41,011 nucleotides of DNA, from assembly GCA_903875225.1 (NCBI GenBank), contig CAIQVJ010000059.1, forward strand, positions 1 through 41,011. Reading direction: 5' to 3'. The translations under genes and the position numbers were made by a program. Below the pieces are notes generated by a model. The model saw only the letters and a program-made list of their open reading frames with translations. It was not told the origin of the DNA and made no database searches. Numbering within the stretch: the stretch's first letter is position 1; the number at the start of each line of letters is the position of its first letter. Source of the DNA: an uncultured Pseudomonadota bacterium. Its GTDB lineage: Bacteria > Myxococcota_A > UBA796 > SXON01. Shown here piece by piece: positions 1 to 8,061 of the stretch.

Positions 1-250
1 CCGGGACCGGTCCGCAGGAAAAAGGCGTTGGCAGCGTACTCGCGGCCGGCGTCTTTTTCCGTTCGGCCGGGGGGTTTGGGGGGCGCGAGCCCCCCGGAGC
101 CGGTACTGCCGGCGGGTCGGTCCGCAGGCCGGTACTCCGGCCGGGACCGGTCCGCAGGAAAAAGGCGTTGGCAGCGTACTCGCGGCCGGCGTCTTTTTCC
201 GTTCGGCCGGGGGGTTTGGGGGGCGCGAGCCCCCCGGAGCAGGTACTGCG
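1..250. repeat. Composite tandem repeat, 140-base period, cut by the left edge
   Basis: Bases 1-100 and 141-240 are identical, and the match continues after one mismatch (ggtactgc at 102-109 and 242-249). Each copy carries an 82-base block (19-100, 159-240) next to shorter imperfect direct repeats of about 30 bases (100-128 and 129-158) that begin ccggtact and end cggtccgcagg. Inside the block are two self-complementary parts: ggaaaaaggcg pairing with cgtctttttcc with one mismatch, and a seven-pair stem ggggggc/gcccccc closed by the tetraloop gcga. GGACCGGTCC at 4-13 and 144-153 is a perfect palindrome. The period is not a multiple of three, so the open frame running through it is not a coding repeat. 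The array probably continues upstream. A structured RNA, a protein-binding array or an inert intergenic repeat are all possible. Confidence 0.85.
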
Positions 251-273
251 TAATATTTTTCGCACCTGAACAC

Positions 274-287
274 TGACTCTATAGTCA
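274..287. promoter_or_regulatory. Short inverted repeat upstream of the Tat/GMC gene pair
   Basis: TGACT-ctat-AGTCA is a perfect 5-base inverted repeat in the AT-richer stretch (about 250-310) between the tandem repeat and the first gene. The stretch also has promoter-like hexamers (TATAGT at 280-285, TTGAAA at 291-296), but no pair has convincing spacing. It could be an operator for the GMC operon. The evidence is position and symmetry only. Confidence 0.2.
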
Positions 288-331
288 CTTTTGAAAACCG
301 GTGGTACATATCCTCCATGGAGTGCCCCGCG

Positions 332-904
332 ATGTTCACCCGGCGCCGAATCATTCAAGCTTCCACCTCCGTTCTTGCGGCAGCAGCCCTTACGGCGGGG
401 ATTGGGTTCGAGGCCGTCCGGCTCGCCCCTGCGGCTCCGGGCTCCTCGTGTCTCTCGGCACGGGAGCTGGTGCTCGTCCAGGCGCTCGCCGAGAGCCTGT
501 TCCCGCCAGGGAGCCCCCTGGGGGTCACGGCCGTCGGGATGGATCTGGCCCCCGAGGTGGACGAGCTGATCGGGGATCGGCTCGACCCCGTGGTCACCCC
601 CGTGTTCCGTCACGTGCTGCAGGCGCTCGACGACGGCACACTCCTGAGCCGGGGCACGCGGTTCGCGGACCTGCCGCTCGAGGCACGCATCGAGGTCATC
701 GCCGCGTGGGCCGAACCGGGCGTGCTGGCTCGCCGCATCATGTACGACGCGCTCCGGACCATCGTGGGGATGGTGTTCTTCTGTCGGCCCGAGGTGAACG
801 CAGTGGTGGGCTGGAGCCCAGCATGCGCTTCGCAGACGCGCCTCGGGGCGATCTCCACCAGCAGGCTCGCCTCCAGCTACGCTGCTGCAGGAGGTGTGCA
901 GTGA
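332..904 (+). CDS. Tat-exported gluconate 2-dehydrogenase subunit 3-like protein
   Basis: A 190-residue protein that is probably the small partner of the GMC flavoprotein encoded directly after it. The N-terminus MFTRRRIIQAS followed by an Ala-rich hydrophobic stretch is a twin-arginine signal, so it should be exported folded or as a pair with its partner. The region from about residue 40 (LSARELVLVQALAESLFPPG) matches the style of the gluconate dehydrogenase gamma-chain family. I chose ATG 332 because GGAG lies at 319-322 at good spacing and because it puts the RRR motif next to the start. An upstream ATG at 317 has no ribosome site. The stop overlaps the next start as GTGA (901-904), so the two are coupled. 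In characterised systems this subunit carries the Tat signal for a flavoprotein that has none; that fits here. The substrate is unknown. Confidence 0.75.
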   Translation: MFTRRRIIQASTSVLAAAALTAGIGFEAVRLAPAAPGSSCLSARELVLVQALAESLFPPGSPLGVTAVGMDLAPEVDELIGDRLDPVVTPVFRHVLQALDDGTLLSRGTRFADLPLEARIEVIAAWAEPGVLARRIMYDALRTIVGMVFFCRPEVNAVVGWSPACASQTRLGAISTSRLASSYAAAGGVQ

Positions 905-2406
905 GGCTGAACCCGGGTCGGAACCGCTTCGAGGAGTACCCACCCGGGGGGCTCGAGCTCGAGGCCGACGTGTGCGTGATCGGTAGCGGCGCGGGCGGAG
1001 CCTCCGCAGCGTGTGCGCTCGCCGAGGCCGGGCTCACGGTCGTGCTGGTGGAGGAGGGGCGCAACTGGCAGCCCGGGCAGTTCGAGCCCACCGCCAGCTG
1101 GGCGTTCAAGCACCTGTACGCGGGTCGGGGAACCCGGGCGACGCGCGGAAACTGCGTCATCCCGCTCGCCGGGGGCAGGGGAGTGGGCGGGAGCACGCTG
1201 ATCAACAGCGCGATCTGTTTCCGCACGCCCGAGCCCGTGCTCGCGGACTGGCGGCAGAACCACGGCTGCGAGCACTTCGACGCCGCGTGGATGGAAACGT
1301 GCTTCGACCGCATCTGGAAGACGATCGGGGTGACCGTCAACCCGCCCCAGTTCCAGCGGGAGAACAACCGCATCTTCAAGCAGGGCGCGGACGCCCTCGG
1401 GCTCAAGGGGCAGTGGATGGCGCGGTCGGCGCCGGGGTGCACGGGCTGCGGCACGTGCAACCAGGGGTGCCCGACCGGCGGGAAGCTCACCGTCGACCGT
1501 TCCTTCCTGCAGCTTGCCCTCGATACCGGACGCGTGGGTGTGTACGGCGACTGCCGGGTGGAGGGCGTGGAGACCGTCGGGGATCGCGTGGTGGCCGTGA
1601 CCGGTCGCACCATCGAGCCCCAGCACTATGCGGCCTCGGGCACGTTCCGGGTGAAAGCGGGGAAGTTCGTGGTGTGTGGGGGGGCGATAGGCTCGCCGCG
1701 CTTCCTGATGGCGAACGGGCTCGCGGCCGGACCCGTCGGGCAGAACCTGCGCATTCATCCGACCGCCTACGCGCTCGGCCGGTTCGAACGGGAGATCGTG
1801 CCGTGGCACGGAGTCACGCAGGGCTACTACGTGGATCTCTGGGATCGCGGCTTCCTGCTTCAGACGTTCTCGATGCCCCCCGATCAGTACTACCTCTCCA
1901 TCCCGTTCGGCGGAGACGATGGACTCACCGTCATGCGGGAGCTCCGCCACTACGCCTCCGGCGGTGTCGTGGTGCACGATCAGGACTCTGTCGGCCACGT
2001 GGGGCCCTCGGAGCTGGTGTACTGGATGGGGGACGAGGACAAGCGGCGTCTGCTCGCCGGCGTGCGTGAGGTCGCGAGGGTCTACTTCGCTGCCGGCGCC
2101 ACCCAGGTGATCGCAGGCGTACACGGCGTGCCGATCCTCCACTCGCCGGCGGACATCGACCGGCTGGTGGTGGACGACGTGGCGGCCGTGGAGCTGGGGC
2201 TCTACGCGAGTCACCCGATGGGAACGTGCCGCATGGGCGTGGACCCGGAGACGTCGGTCGTGGATCCGGCCGGCCGGGTGTGGGGCTGGAGCAACCTGCA
2301 CGTTGCAGACGCGAGCATGTTTCCGACCTCGCTCGGCGTGAATCCGCAGGTGACCGTGATGGCGATGGGGCTCACGGTGGGCCGGGAGATGGCGCGATCC
2401 GGCTGA
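901..2406 (+). CDS. GMC-family FAD oxidoreductase with a Cys cluster
   Basis: A 501-residue glucose-methanol-choline family flavoprotein that likely oxidises an alcohol or sugar in the periplasm. The dinucleotide-binding motif VIGSGAGGASAA is near residue 23 and the C-terminal HPMGTCRMG and GVNPQVTV motifs hold the usual catalytic His/Asn region. C180-x2-C183-x2-C186-x3-C190-P has the spacing of a [4Fe-4S] ferredoxin site; similar Cys-rich stretches occur in bacterial GMC proteins, and whether this one binds iron is unknown. The start is GTG 901, preceded by AGGAGG at 889-894 and overlapping the stop of the small subunit. It has no signal peptide of its own, which suggests export with the Tat partner. 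No cytochrome subunit is encoded next to it, so the electron acceptor is not evident. Confidence 0.85.
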   Translation: MRLNPGRNRFEEYPPGGLELEADVCVIGSGAGGASAACALAEAGLTVVLVEEGRNWQPGQFEPTASWAFKHLYAGRGTRATRGNCVIPLAGGRGVGGSTLINSAICFRTPEPVLADWRQNHGCEHFDAAWMETCFDRIWKTIGVTVNPPQFQRENNRIFKQGADALGLKGQWMARSAPGCTGCGTCNQGCPTGGKLTVDRSFLQLALDTGRVGVYGDCRVEGVETVGDRVVAVTGRTIEPQHYAASGTFRVKAGKFVVCGGAIGSPRFLMANGLAAGPVGQNLRIHPTAYALGRFEREIVPWHGVTQGYYVDLWDRGFLLQTFSMPPDQYYLSIPFGGDDGLTVMRELRHYASGGVVVHDQDSVGHVGPSELVYWMGDEDKRRLLAGVREVARVYFAAGATQVIAGVHGVPILHSPADIDRLVVDDVAAVELGLYASHPMGTCRMGVDPETSVVDPAGRVWGWSNLHVADASMFPTSLGVNPQVTVMAMGLTVGREMARSG

Positions 2407-2509
2407 GGAGCCGCGAAGGCTGTCGGCGGTCGCGTGGGGTGCGCGGTGGGGACCTTGGTGCCTCGCCCCGGAATCGGGTTAGCCCCCCGCCCCCAAACCC
2501 GGAGCCCCC

Positions 2510-3115
2510 ATGTCCACGAAGAGCACGAACATCACCTTTCACGGCGCGAACGTCACCCAGGCGGAGCGCGAGGCCGTCCTTGGTCAGCGGGGCGCGGTCA
2601 TCTGGCTGACTGGCCTCTCGGCGAGCGGCAAGAGCACGATCGCCCGGCGCGCGGAGCAGCTTCTGCTCGAGCGTGGCGTGACCGTCTACGTGCTCGACGG
2701 CGACAACGTCCGGTTCGGCCTCAACAAGGACCTCGGCTTCTCCCCCGCCGATCGCACTGAGAACATCCGCCGGATCGGCGAGGTGGCCAAGCTCTTCGCC
2801 GAAGCCTGCACCATCACGCTCACGGCGTTCATCTCGCCCTACCGCGCCGATCGCGACGCCGCGCGCGCGATCATGCCCGCAGGCACGTTCATCGAGTGCC
2901 TGGTGGAGGCGAGCGTCGAGGTGTGTGAGCAGCGTGATCCCAAGGGCCTCTACAAGAAGGCCCGCGCCGGGCAGATCCCCGAGTTCACCGGGATCTCGGC
3001 CCCCTACGAGGCTCCCGCCGCGCCCGAGCTGGTGCTGCAGACCGCCGAGCTGACCGTCGACCAGGCCGCACAGGCCATCGTGGACCACCTCCAGGCCAAG
3101 GGCTTCATCAAGTAG
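2510..3115 (+). CDS. cysC: Adenylyl-sulfate kinase (APS kinase)
   Basis: Phosphorylates adenosine 5'-phosphosulfate with ATP to give PAPS, the sulfate donor for assimilation or sulfation. The 201-residue length equals that of the stand-alone enterobacterial enzyme. The P-loop GLSASGKST lies near residues 35-43, followed by the substrate-binding stretch [16 protein letters not shown], then [10 protein letters not shown] and the FISPY motif. GGAG at 2501-2504 sits five bases before ATG. No ATP sulfurylase gene (cysD/N or sat) is in the window, so it stands alone here. It is probably a single transcript, ending at the hairpin at 3205-3240. Confidence 0.95.
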   Translation: MSTKSTNITFHGANVTQAEREAVLGQRGAVIWLTGLSASGKSTIARRAEQLLLERGVTVYVLDGDNVRFGLNKDLGFSPADRTENIRRIGEVAKLFAEACTITLTAFISPYRADRDAARAIMPAGTFIECLVEASVEVCEQRDPKGLYKKARAGQIPEFTGISAPYEAPAAPELVLQTAELTVDQAAQAIVDHLQAKGFIK

Positions 3116-3197
3116 GCCGCGGCAGGGGCTCACGGGCGGCCGGCTGCGGAGCCGGACCGGGAGCCCGAGCACGGTAGCCCGCCAAAATATCCTGAAG

Positions 3198-3241
3198 ACA
3201 GGCGGAGGGCTGGGCGTAGTTGCGCCGGCCCTCTCTGTTTT
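3198..3241 (+). terminator. Rho-independent terminator after cysC
   Basis: GAGGGC (3205-3210) pairs with GCCCTC (3228-3233) around an inner GGCG/CGCC stem (3213-3216, 3223-3226) and a tagttg loop. ACAG and CTGT can extend the base. A TCTGTTTT run follows. It ends about 120 bases after cysC and before the next gene. Confidence 0.7.
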
Positions 3242-3281
3242 CGGGGCGCCCCCCTCAAATTCCACCCTCTCCGAGGACCCC

Positions 3282-4397
3282 ATGACCCCCATCTCCCGCC
3301 TTGCCCGTCTTGCCGTGTTCGCTCTCCTCCCCACCGCGGCGTTCGCGACGCCTGGGAAGGCATTTGATCCGGCGACCGACACCTGGAGCCGCGATGCGAT
3401 GGAGGATGGCGCCCGGGTCGTGAAGGATGGCCCGCTCCCCTCTGCGTTTCTCGGGGACGTATCCGGGATGAAGCCGTTCACCGGCGCGCACCAGGCCTGG
3501 TTCGCGGACGGGTTCCGTCTGAGCAGCTACAACGCGGTGGTCCTCTCCCCCTGGACGAACAGCCTGGGGCGGTACCACGTGACCGGGCAGGAGCTGCTGA
3601 GGCGGGCGCTCGGGGACTCGCTGAACGCGCTGAAGGCGTGGAAGGGGAAGGTGATCGCCCCCCAGCCGGGCGTGGCGGCGACCGGTGGCGACTTCACGAT
3701 CTACGGGAACGTGCACCAGTTCAAGAACACGGCGAACGACGTGGAGTACGTGCTGGAGTTCATCGGCGTGGACAGCGCCGGCATGGTGCAGTTCAAGATC
3801 CAGGACATCGTGGGCTCCTCGGGCACCGCGGGGATCGCGGTCGCAGGGGCCAGCGCGCTCTCGAACAGCAACGGCAGCCTGCTCTCCGCGGGTGTGGCGA
3901 TGGCGATGGCGATGCCCACGGATCGGGATCAGTTCGCGTTCTACGAGCTTGCGGCGCAGGAGATCGAACGTCGCGTCCCCAGCTCGATCTACACGGCCGA
4001 CAAGATGCTGACCAAGGGCAAGGGTGACGTTCCCCACTCGCCCGCGGTGGCGCTGACGATGGATCGGGCGGGACTCCAGGATGCCCGCGCCGAGAGCTTC
4101 GGGCCGACGCTCGCGGCTCAGGTCGCAGGGTATGTCGCCGTGGTCACGGATCCGAAGGCCGATGAACACGATCGCGCCGACCGCCTGCGGGATCTCGGCA
4201 AGATCGGCGCGCTCGCCGCCGTGCCGGTCGCCATCGCGATCATCCAGGACGACGAGGCGGACAACGGCCTTCAGGAGAACGCCGCCTGGGCTCTTGGCGA
4301 GATCGGCCACCCGGACGCGCTGCCCGTGCTCGAGACCGCCAAGGGGGTCGACAAGTTCAACGTGAAGGCCGCCATGGACAAGATCAACGAGTACTGA
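3282..4397 (+). CDS. Secreted HEAT-repeat protein, function unknown
   Basis: A 371-residue exported protein. Residues 1-22 form a Sec signal ending in the cleavage motif AFA before TPGKAF; there is no lipobox Cys. The middle part (about 60-240) is not recognised. It contains a small-residue stretch (GIAVAGASALSNS) and a Met/Ala run (VAMAMAMP) that may be a buried helix or strand hairpin. The C-terminus has HEAT/PBS-lyase-type helices, clearest in NAAWALGEIGHPDALPVLE, preceded by a related unit (DRLRDLGKIGALAAVPVAI). Such repeats usually make protein contacts. GAGGA lies shortly before ATG 3282. It appears to be a single gene behind the cysC terminator. Confidence 0.7.
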   Translation: MTPISRLARLAVFALLPTAAFATPGKAFDPATDTWSRDAMEDGARVVKDGPLPSAFLGDVSGMKPFTGAHQAWFADGFRLSSYNAVVLSPWTNSLGRYHVTGQELLRRALGDSLNALKAWKGKVIAPQPGVAATGGDFTIYGNVHQFKNTANDVEYVLEFIGVDSAGMVQFKIQDIVGSSGTAGIAVAGASALSNSNGSLLSAGVAMAMAMPTDRDQFAFYELAAQEIERRVPSSIYTADKMLTKGKGDVPHSPAVALTMDRAGLQDARAESFGPTLAAQVAGYVAVVTDPKADEHDRADRLRDLGKIGALAAVPVAIAIIQDDEADNGLQENAAWALGEIGHPDALPVLETAKGVDKFNVKAAMDKINEY

Positions 4398-4515
4398 TTC
4401 GCATCGGGGGGGCGCCGCCTCGTCGGGGCGGTGCGCTCGGCGGAGCGACAATTCGTGAACCCCCTTTGCGTGGCTCTCGCGAGCCACCTGCCCGGGGCCT
4501 CGTTAGTCGGCGAGG

Positions 4516-5007
4516 ATGCGCGCTTTCCCCACCTCTGCGATGTACTCGGCGTTGGCCCTGCTCGCGGGCTGCTACCTCTCTGCCCTCAAGCAGGAGGACC
4601 CCGTGCCCCGCGATTGTGAGACGCGCACCGCGTACTACCAGGACGCCGATGGCGACGGGTATGGGAACGAACTCTCCGTGGTGATGGGGTGCAGCGCCGA
4701 GGATGGCTGGGTCGAGGCGGCAGGGGACTGCGACGACACCGATCCCGCGCGGGCTTCGGACTGCACGCAGGACACCGGCTCGGACACGGGGGCCGACACG
4801 AGCGGCGCCGACACTGCTGGGGCCGACACGAGCGGCGCCGACACTGCTGGGGCCGACACGGGCGGCGCTGACACTGCCGGCGCCGACACCGCGGGGGCGG
4901 ACACCGCCGCCGCCGACACGGCCACGGACACGGGCGCCCCGCGACCTGCCGCATCGCGCGGAGCCGGTGAGAGCCGCGTCTCCTGCCCGCCCGGCCAGCG
5001 TTGCTGA
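4516..5007 (+). CDS. Lipoprotein with MopE-like metal motif and GADT repeats
   Basis: A 163-residue predicted lipoprotein. The lipobox LLAGC puts the lipidated Cys at residue 19. Residues about 40-75 hold YYQDADGDGYGNE and GDCDDTDP, the Asp-rich pattern of the putative metal-binding motif family named after the copper-binding protein MopE; calcium binding is the other possibility. It is followed by about eight copies of a five-residue unit (GADT plus A, S or G), an acidic Thr-rich linker encoded by a DNA tandem repeat. The last 25 residues (APRPAASRGAGESR...CPPGQRC) look unlike the rest. GAGG at 4512-4515 is too close to ATG 4516 to be a normal ribosome site, so the start is uncertain; ATG 4540 is an alternative. 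The stop overlaps the plsB start by one base. Confidence 0.65.
   Translation: MRAFPTSAMYSALALLAGCYLSALKQEDPVPRDCETRTAYYQDADGDGYGNELSVVMGCSAEDGWVEAAGDCDDTDPARASDCTQDTGSDTGADTSGADTAGADTSGADTAGADTGGADTAGADTAGADTAAADTATDTGAPRPAASRGAGESRVSCPPGQRC
4791..4920 (+). repeat. In-frame 15/30-base tandem repeat in the lipoprotein gene
   Basis: A 30-base unit beginning ggccgacacgagcggcgccg is present twice without change (4791-4820 and 4821-4850) and then decays into 15-base variants up to about 4920. Each 15 bases encodes Gly-Ala-Asp-Thr plus one small residue. Exact neighbouring copies point to recent slippage, so copy number may vary between strains. Confidence 0.8.
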
Positions 5008-7619
5008 TGCCCGCGGCCGAAGGCGTGGAGCTGCCCGCTCCGATCGAGCGGAACGGACCCTCTGCGATGCTCGAGACCTTCGGGCCGCTGTGGTACGTGT
5101 CGGGCCTCTGGTTCTTCTCCCGCAACCTGCGGATGGACGACCACAGCGCGGAGCGTGTCCGCAAGGCCGCGCTCCGGGGTCCGGTCGTGTTCGTGCTCCA
5201 CACCGAGTCGCGCGTGGACTGGCTCGCGCTCAACCGCGTGCTGCTGGACCGGCGCCTGCCCCTGCCGGTGTGCGCCAACGGGGTGACGGGTACGCCGTTC
5301 ATGCCGCTGGGCGCCATGTGGCGCACGCTCACGGGCCCGAAGCTGCAGAATCCGCTCGAGAACGGCCAGATGCTCGCGGCGATCGTGGCCGGGCAGCCCG
5401 TGTGCGTGTTCCTGGCCCCGCGCCGGGACCTGCGCGACGTTGCGATGCTGCTCGACCCGGCGGGCCGCGAGGCCCGTGACGAGGTCGATCCGGTGCGGGT
5501 GCTGTGGGATGCCCAGAGCCGCACCACCCGACCGGTGCAGGTGCTGCCGGTGGTCGTGATCTGGGACCGCGCACCGGAGCCCGCCCGCACCGAGGTCGGC
5601 CGGTTCCTGCTCGGCACCGAGGACAGGCCCGGCGCCTTCGGCAAGATCCGCACGCTCGCCCGCTCGCAGGGGGGCGCCATCGTGCAGGTGGGGGAGCCGG
5701 TGGTGCTCGCCGATCAGATCCAGGTGTTCGCCGGAGAGACCGAGGCGCGCCGTGCGCGTGCGCTACGGATGGTGCTCAGGCGCTATCTCTACCGCGAGTC
5801 GCTCGTGGTGAAGGGCCCGCGGTCGCGCCCGAGCGGCTGGGTTCGTAAGCAGGTGCTGCAGAGCAAGGAGGTGCGGGACCTCGTACGCAGGGAGGTCGCC
5901 GCCTCGAGCAGGACGGAAGAGCAGGTGGTCCGAAAGGTGGTCCGGACCTTCGACCACATCGCTGCGCGGTTCAGCTACCCGGCGGTGCGCTTGGCGGCGT
6001 TCATCACCCGCCAGATCTGGAACCGCATCTACTCGGGTGTGGACGTGCGCGAGGTGGACATCGAGCGGATCCGCGCGGCACTCAGGGCGGGAACCCCGAT
6101 CCTGACGCCCTGCCACCGCTCCCACCTCGACTACCTGTTGATCAGCTCGCTGTTGCACGACAACGACGTGGTCATCCCCCACATCGTGGCCGGGGAGAAC
6201 CTCTCGTTCTGGCCGCTCGGCGCGATCTTCCGGCGGTGCGGGGCGTTCTTCATCAAGCGCAGCTTCGCCGGCGACCGGATCTTTCCTGTCGTCTTCGAGC
6301 GCTACGTGCGCGAACTGGTCCGGATGGAGGTGCCGATCGAGTTCTTCATCGAGGGCGGCCGCTCGCGGACGGGAAAGCTGCTCCCACCGAAGCTCGGCGT
6401 GCTCTCGATGGTGTTCGACGCGGCGCCGGACGTCCGGCCGGACCACGAGGTCACGTTCCTGCCGATCTACATCGGCTACGAGCAGATCGCAGAGGAGCAG
6501 GTGTACGCGCGGGAGCTCGCCGGAGCGGGCAAGAAGAAGGAAGACGTCGGGCAGATCGTCAAGGCTGCGCGGGTCCTCACGCAACGCTACGGCAAGGTGT
6601 ACCTGCGGGTGGGCGAGCCCTACACGCTCAAGGAGGCGCTCCTTGCCGCCGGCACCGACGCGCAGAGCTGGCCCGCCCTCTCGCACGCGCAGCGTCAGGA
6701 GGCGCTCCAGGGCACGTCGGAGGTGCTGCTGCACCGCATCAACGCCGAGGCCCTGGCGCTCCCGACCGCGATCGTGGCGATCGCGCTCCTGGGGCACCCT
6801 CGCGCCGGTGTGCGCCACGCCGAGCTTGTCGCCCGGGTGAGTCGCACCCGGCAGTTCCTCGCGGCCGCGGGTGTGCGCGAGGGGGGCGGGGCGGACCATG
6901 TGTACGCGATCATCGAGGAGGCGGTGGCGAGGTTCGCGCGCGGGCGCCTGCTCGTGCGCCTGGAGGCCGAGCACGACCGCGTGTACCGCATCGTGCCCGA
7001 GGGGCGCACGACGTTGGAGTACTACAAGAACACCGTCCTCCACGCCTTTGCCCCCGCGGCCTACGTCGCTGCCGCGGTCCGGGCGATCGGTACGGACGAG
7101 GTGAACCGGGCCGAGGTCCGCTCGCTCTTCCGGATGCAGCAGTTCCTGCTGCGGCACGAGTTCGTCCTCGATCCGAACCTCGACACGGACATGCTGGAGG
7201 CACGTGGATTCGCCGCACTCGCAGCGTACGGCGCGCTGTCCGAGGACGGAAGCCACGTCGTCGACCGCGCCAGGGTGGGCGAGATCGCGAATCTCACCGC
7301 GAACTTCCTCGAGTCCTACCTGCTCGTGCTGCGCGCGGCCGACCGCGGCGACGGCATCAGCGGGCTCGACCCGAAGGCGCTCTCCCGGGACGCGTTGACC
7401 TTCGGAAAGACCCTGCTCGCGGTGGACGAGATCTACCGGCCCGAGGCGTTGTCGATGCAGAACCTCGACAACGCGGTGCGCGCGTTCAAGGAGGAGGGCG
7501 TGCTCCGCACCGACGCGGGGCGGTTGCACATCGTCCGGGAGCCGTTCGACACGTGGGTCGCGACCCTGGAGCGGCTCCTGCTGGTGCCGGTGCGGGACGG
7601 GTCGAGCAGTGGGCGTTGA
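5007..7619 (+). CDS. plsB: Glycerol-3-phosphate 1-O-acyltransferase, PlsB type
   Basis: Transfers an acyl chain to the sn-1 position of glycerol 3-phosphate, the first step of phospholipid synthesis, at the inner membrane. It has 870 residues against about 807 in Escherichia coli. The acyltransferase motifs are in order: H370-x4-D375 (CHRSHLDYL), GAIFRRCGAFFIKRSF, FFIEGGRSRTGK and VTFLPIYIGYE. The long N-terminal part before residue 330 and the helical C-terminal part are as in PlsB/DHAPAT relatives. ATG 5007 overlaps the preceding stop (TGATG). No clear ribosome site is seen, so coupling to the lipoprotein gene is likely; ATG 5067 is an alternative. The same family includes the DHAP acyltransferase that starts ether-lipid synthesis, which matters because of the AGPS-like gene at 32289. 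Confidence 0.92.
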   Translation: MPAAEGVELPAPIERNGPSAMLETFGPLWYVSGLWFFSRNLRMDDHSAERVRKAALRGPVVFVLHTESRVDWLALNRVLLDRRLPLPVCANGVTGTPFMPLGAMWRTLTGPKLQNPLENGQMLAAIVAGQPVCVFLAPRRDLRDVAMLLDPAGREARDEVDPVRVLWDAQSRTTRPVQVLPVVVIWDRAPEPARTEVGRFLLGTEDRPGAFGKIRTLARSQGGAIVQVGEPVVLADQIQVFAGETEARRARALRMVLRRYLYRESLVVKGPRSRPSGWVRKQVLQSKEVRDLVRREVAASSRTEEQVVRKVVRTFDHIAARFSYPAVRLAAFITRQIWNRIYSGVDVREVDIERIRAALRAGTPILTPCHRSHLDYLLISSLLHDNDVVIPHIVAGENLSFWPLGAIFRRCGAFFIKRSFAGDRIFPVVFERYVRELVRMEVPIEFFIEGGRSRTGKLLPPKLGVLSMVFDAAPDVRPDHEVTFLPIYIGYEQIAEEQVYARELAGAGKKKEDVGQIVKAARVLTQRYGKVYLRVGEPYTLKEALLAAGTDAQSWPALSHAQRQEALQGTSEVLLHRINAEALALPTAIVAIALLGHPRAGVRHAELVARVSRTRQFLAAAGVREGGGADHVYAIIEEAVARFARGRLLVRLEAEHDRVYRIVPEGRTTLEYYKNTVLHAFAPAAYVAAAVRAIGTDEVNRAEVRSLFRMQQFLLRHEFVLDPNLDTDMLEARGFAALAAYGALSEDGSHVVDRARVGEIANLTANFLESYLLVLRAADRGDGISGLDPKALSRDALTFGKTLLAVDEIYRPEALSMQNLDNAVRAFKEEGVLRTDAGRLHIVREPFDTWVATLERLLLVPVRDGSSSGR

Positions 7620-8043
7620 CGATCTTTTCACAGGCCCCTCGGGTGACTCGGGCGCCGTCGATCCAGCGACCGCGCTGCGCTCGGTACGGCTCTGGTCCAT
7701 GCTCGCGGGGGCCCTGAACTATGCGGCCTTCATGGCCGGACTGGCGATCCTGTTCCTGCGCGACGCGGAGCTCCCGGATGGGCTCCTCCGGACGATCTGG
7801 GTGGGCTGCGCGCTTGGGAGCCTGCTCGCCGCCCCGGGAGCCTTCGTGAGCATCTGGGCGTGGATCCGCGCGGACGAGATCCTCAAGCAGGCGCGAACCG
7901 GAGCGTTGCCGGAGGCGGTCGGCGGGCCGGCGTTCCGCGCGCGCCAGCAGGCGTTCGTGCTGCTCGGGGTCTCCGCCGTGTCGCTGGTGGTGCAGATCGT
8001 GGCGCTCCAGAACGTGCTCGGGGCCACCGGCGCGCACCAGTGA
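7609..8043 (+). CDS. Small integral membrane protein, function unknown
   Basis: A 144-residue protein with three hydrophobic segments: about residues 30-50 (MLAGALNYAAFMAGLAILFL), 62-86 and 113-135. The loop between the second and third is charged. GTG 7609 lies inside the end of plsB, overlapping it by 11 bases, so it is probably translated from the same mRNA. I do not recognise the family. A role beside PlsB in the membrane is only suggested by the operon. Confidence 0.6.
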   Translation: MGVDDLFTGPSGDSGAVDPATALRSVRLWSMLAGALNYAAFMAGLAILFLRDAELPDGLLRTIWVGCALGSLLAAPGAFVSIWAWIRADEILKQARTGALPEAVGGPAFRARQQAFVLLGVSAVSLVVQIVALQNVLGATGAHQ

Positions 8044-8061
8044 AGGAGCCCAGGCGCCCCG

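Noticed and set aside
1..250. Possible CRISPR array
   Set aside because: Repeats are long and the material between them also repeats; there are no unique spacers and no cas genes.
28..276. Open frame of 82 codons through the left-edge repeat
   Set aside because: The repeat period of 140 is not divisible by three, so the two copies are read in different frames; it looks non-coding.
877..2301. 474-codon open frame antisense to the GMC gene
   Set aside because: Arg/His/Pro-rich shadow frame expected in GC-rich DNA; the plus strand encodes a clear GMC enzyme.
5763..7700. 645-codon open frame antisense to plsB
   Set aside because: Low-complexity shadow without motifs; PlsB motifs are intact on the plus strand.
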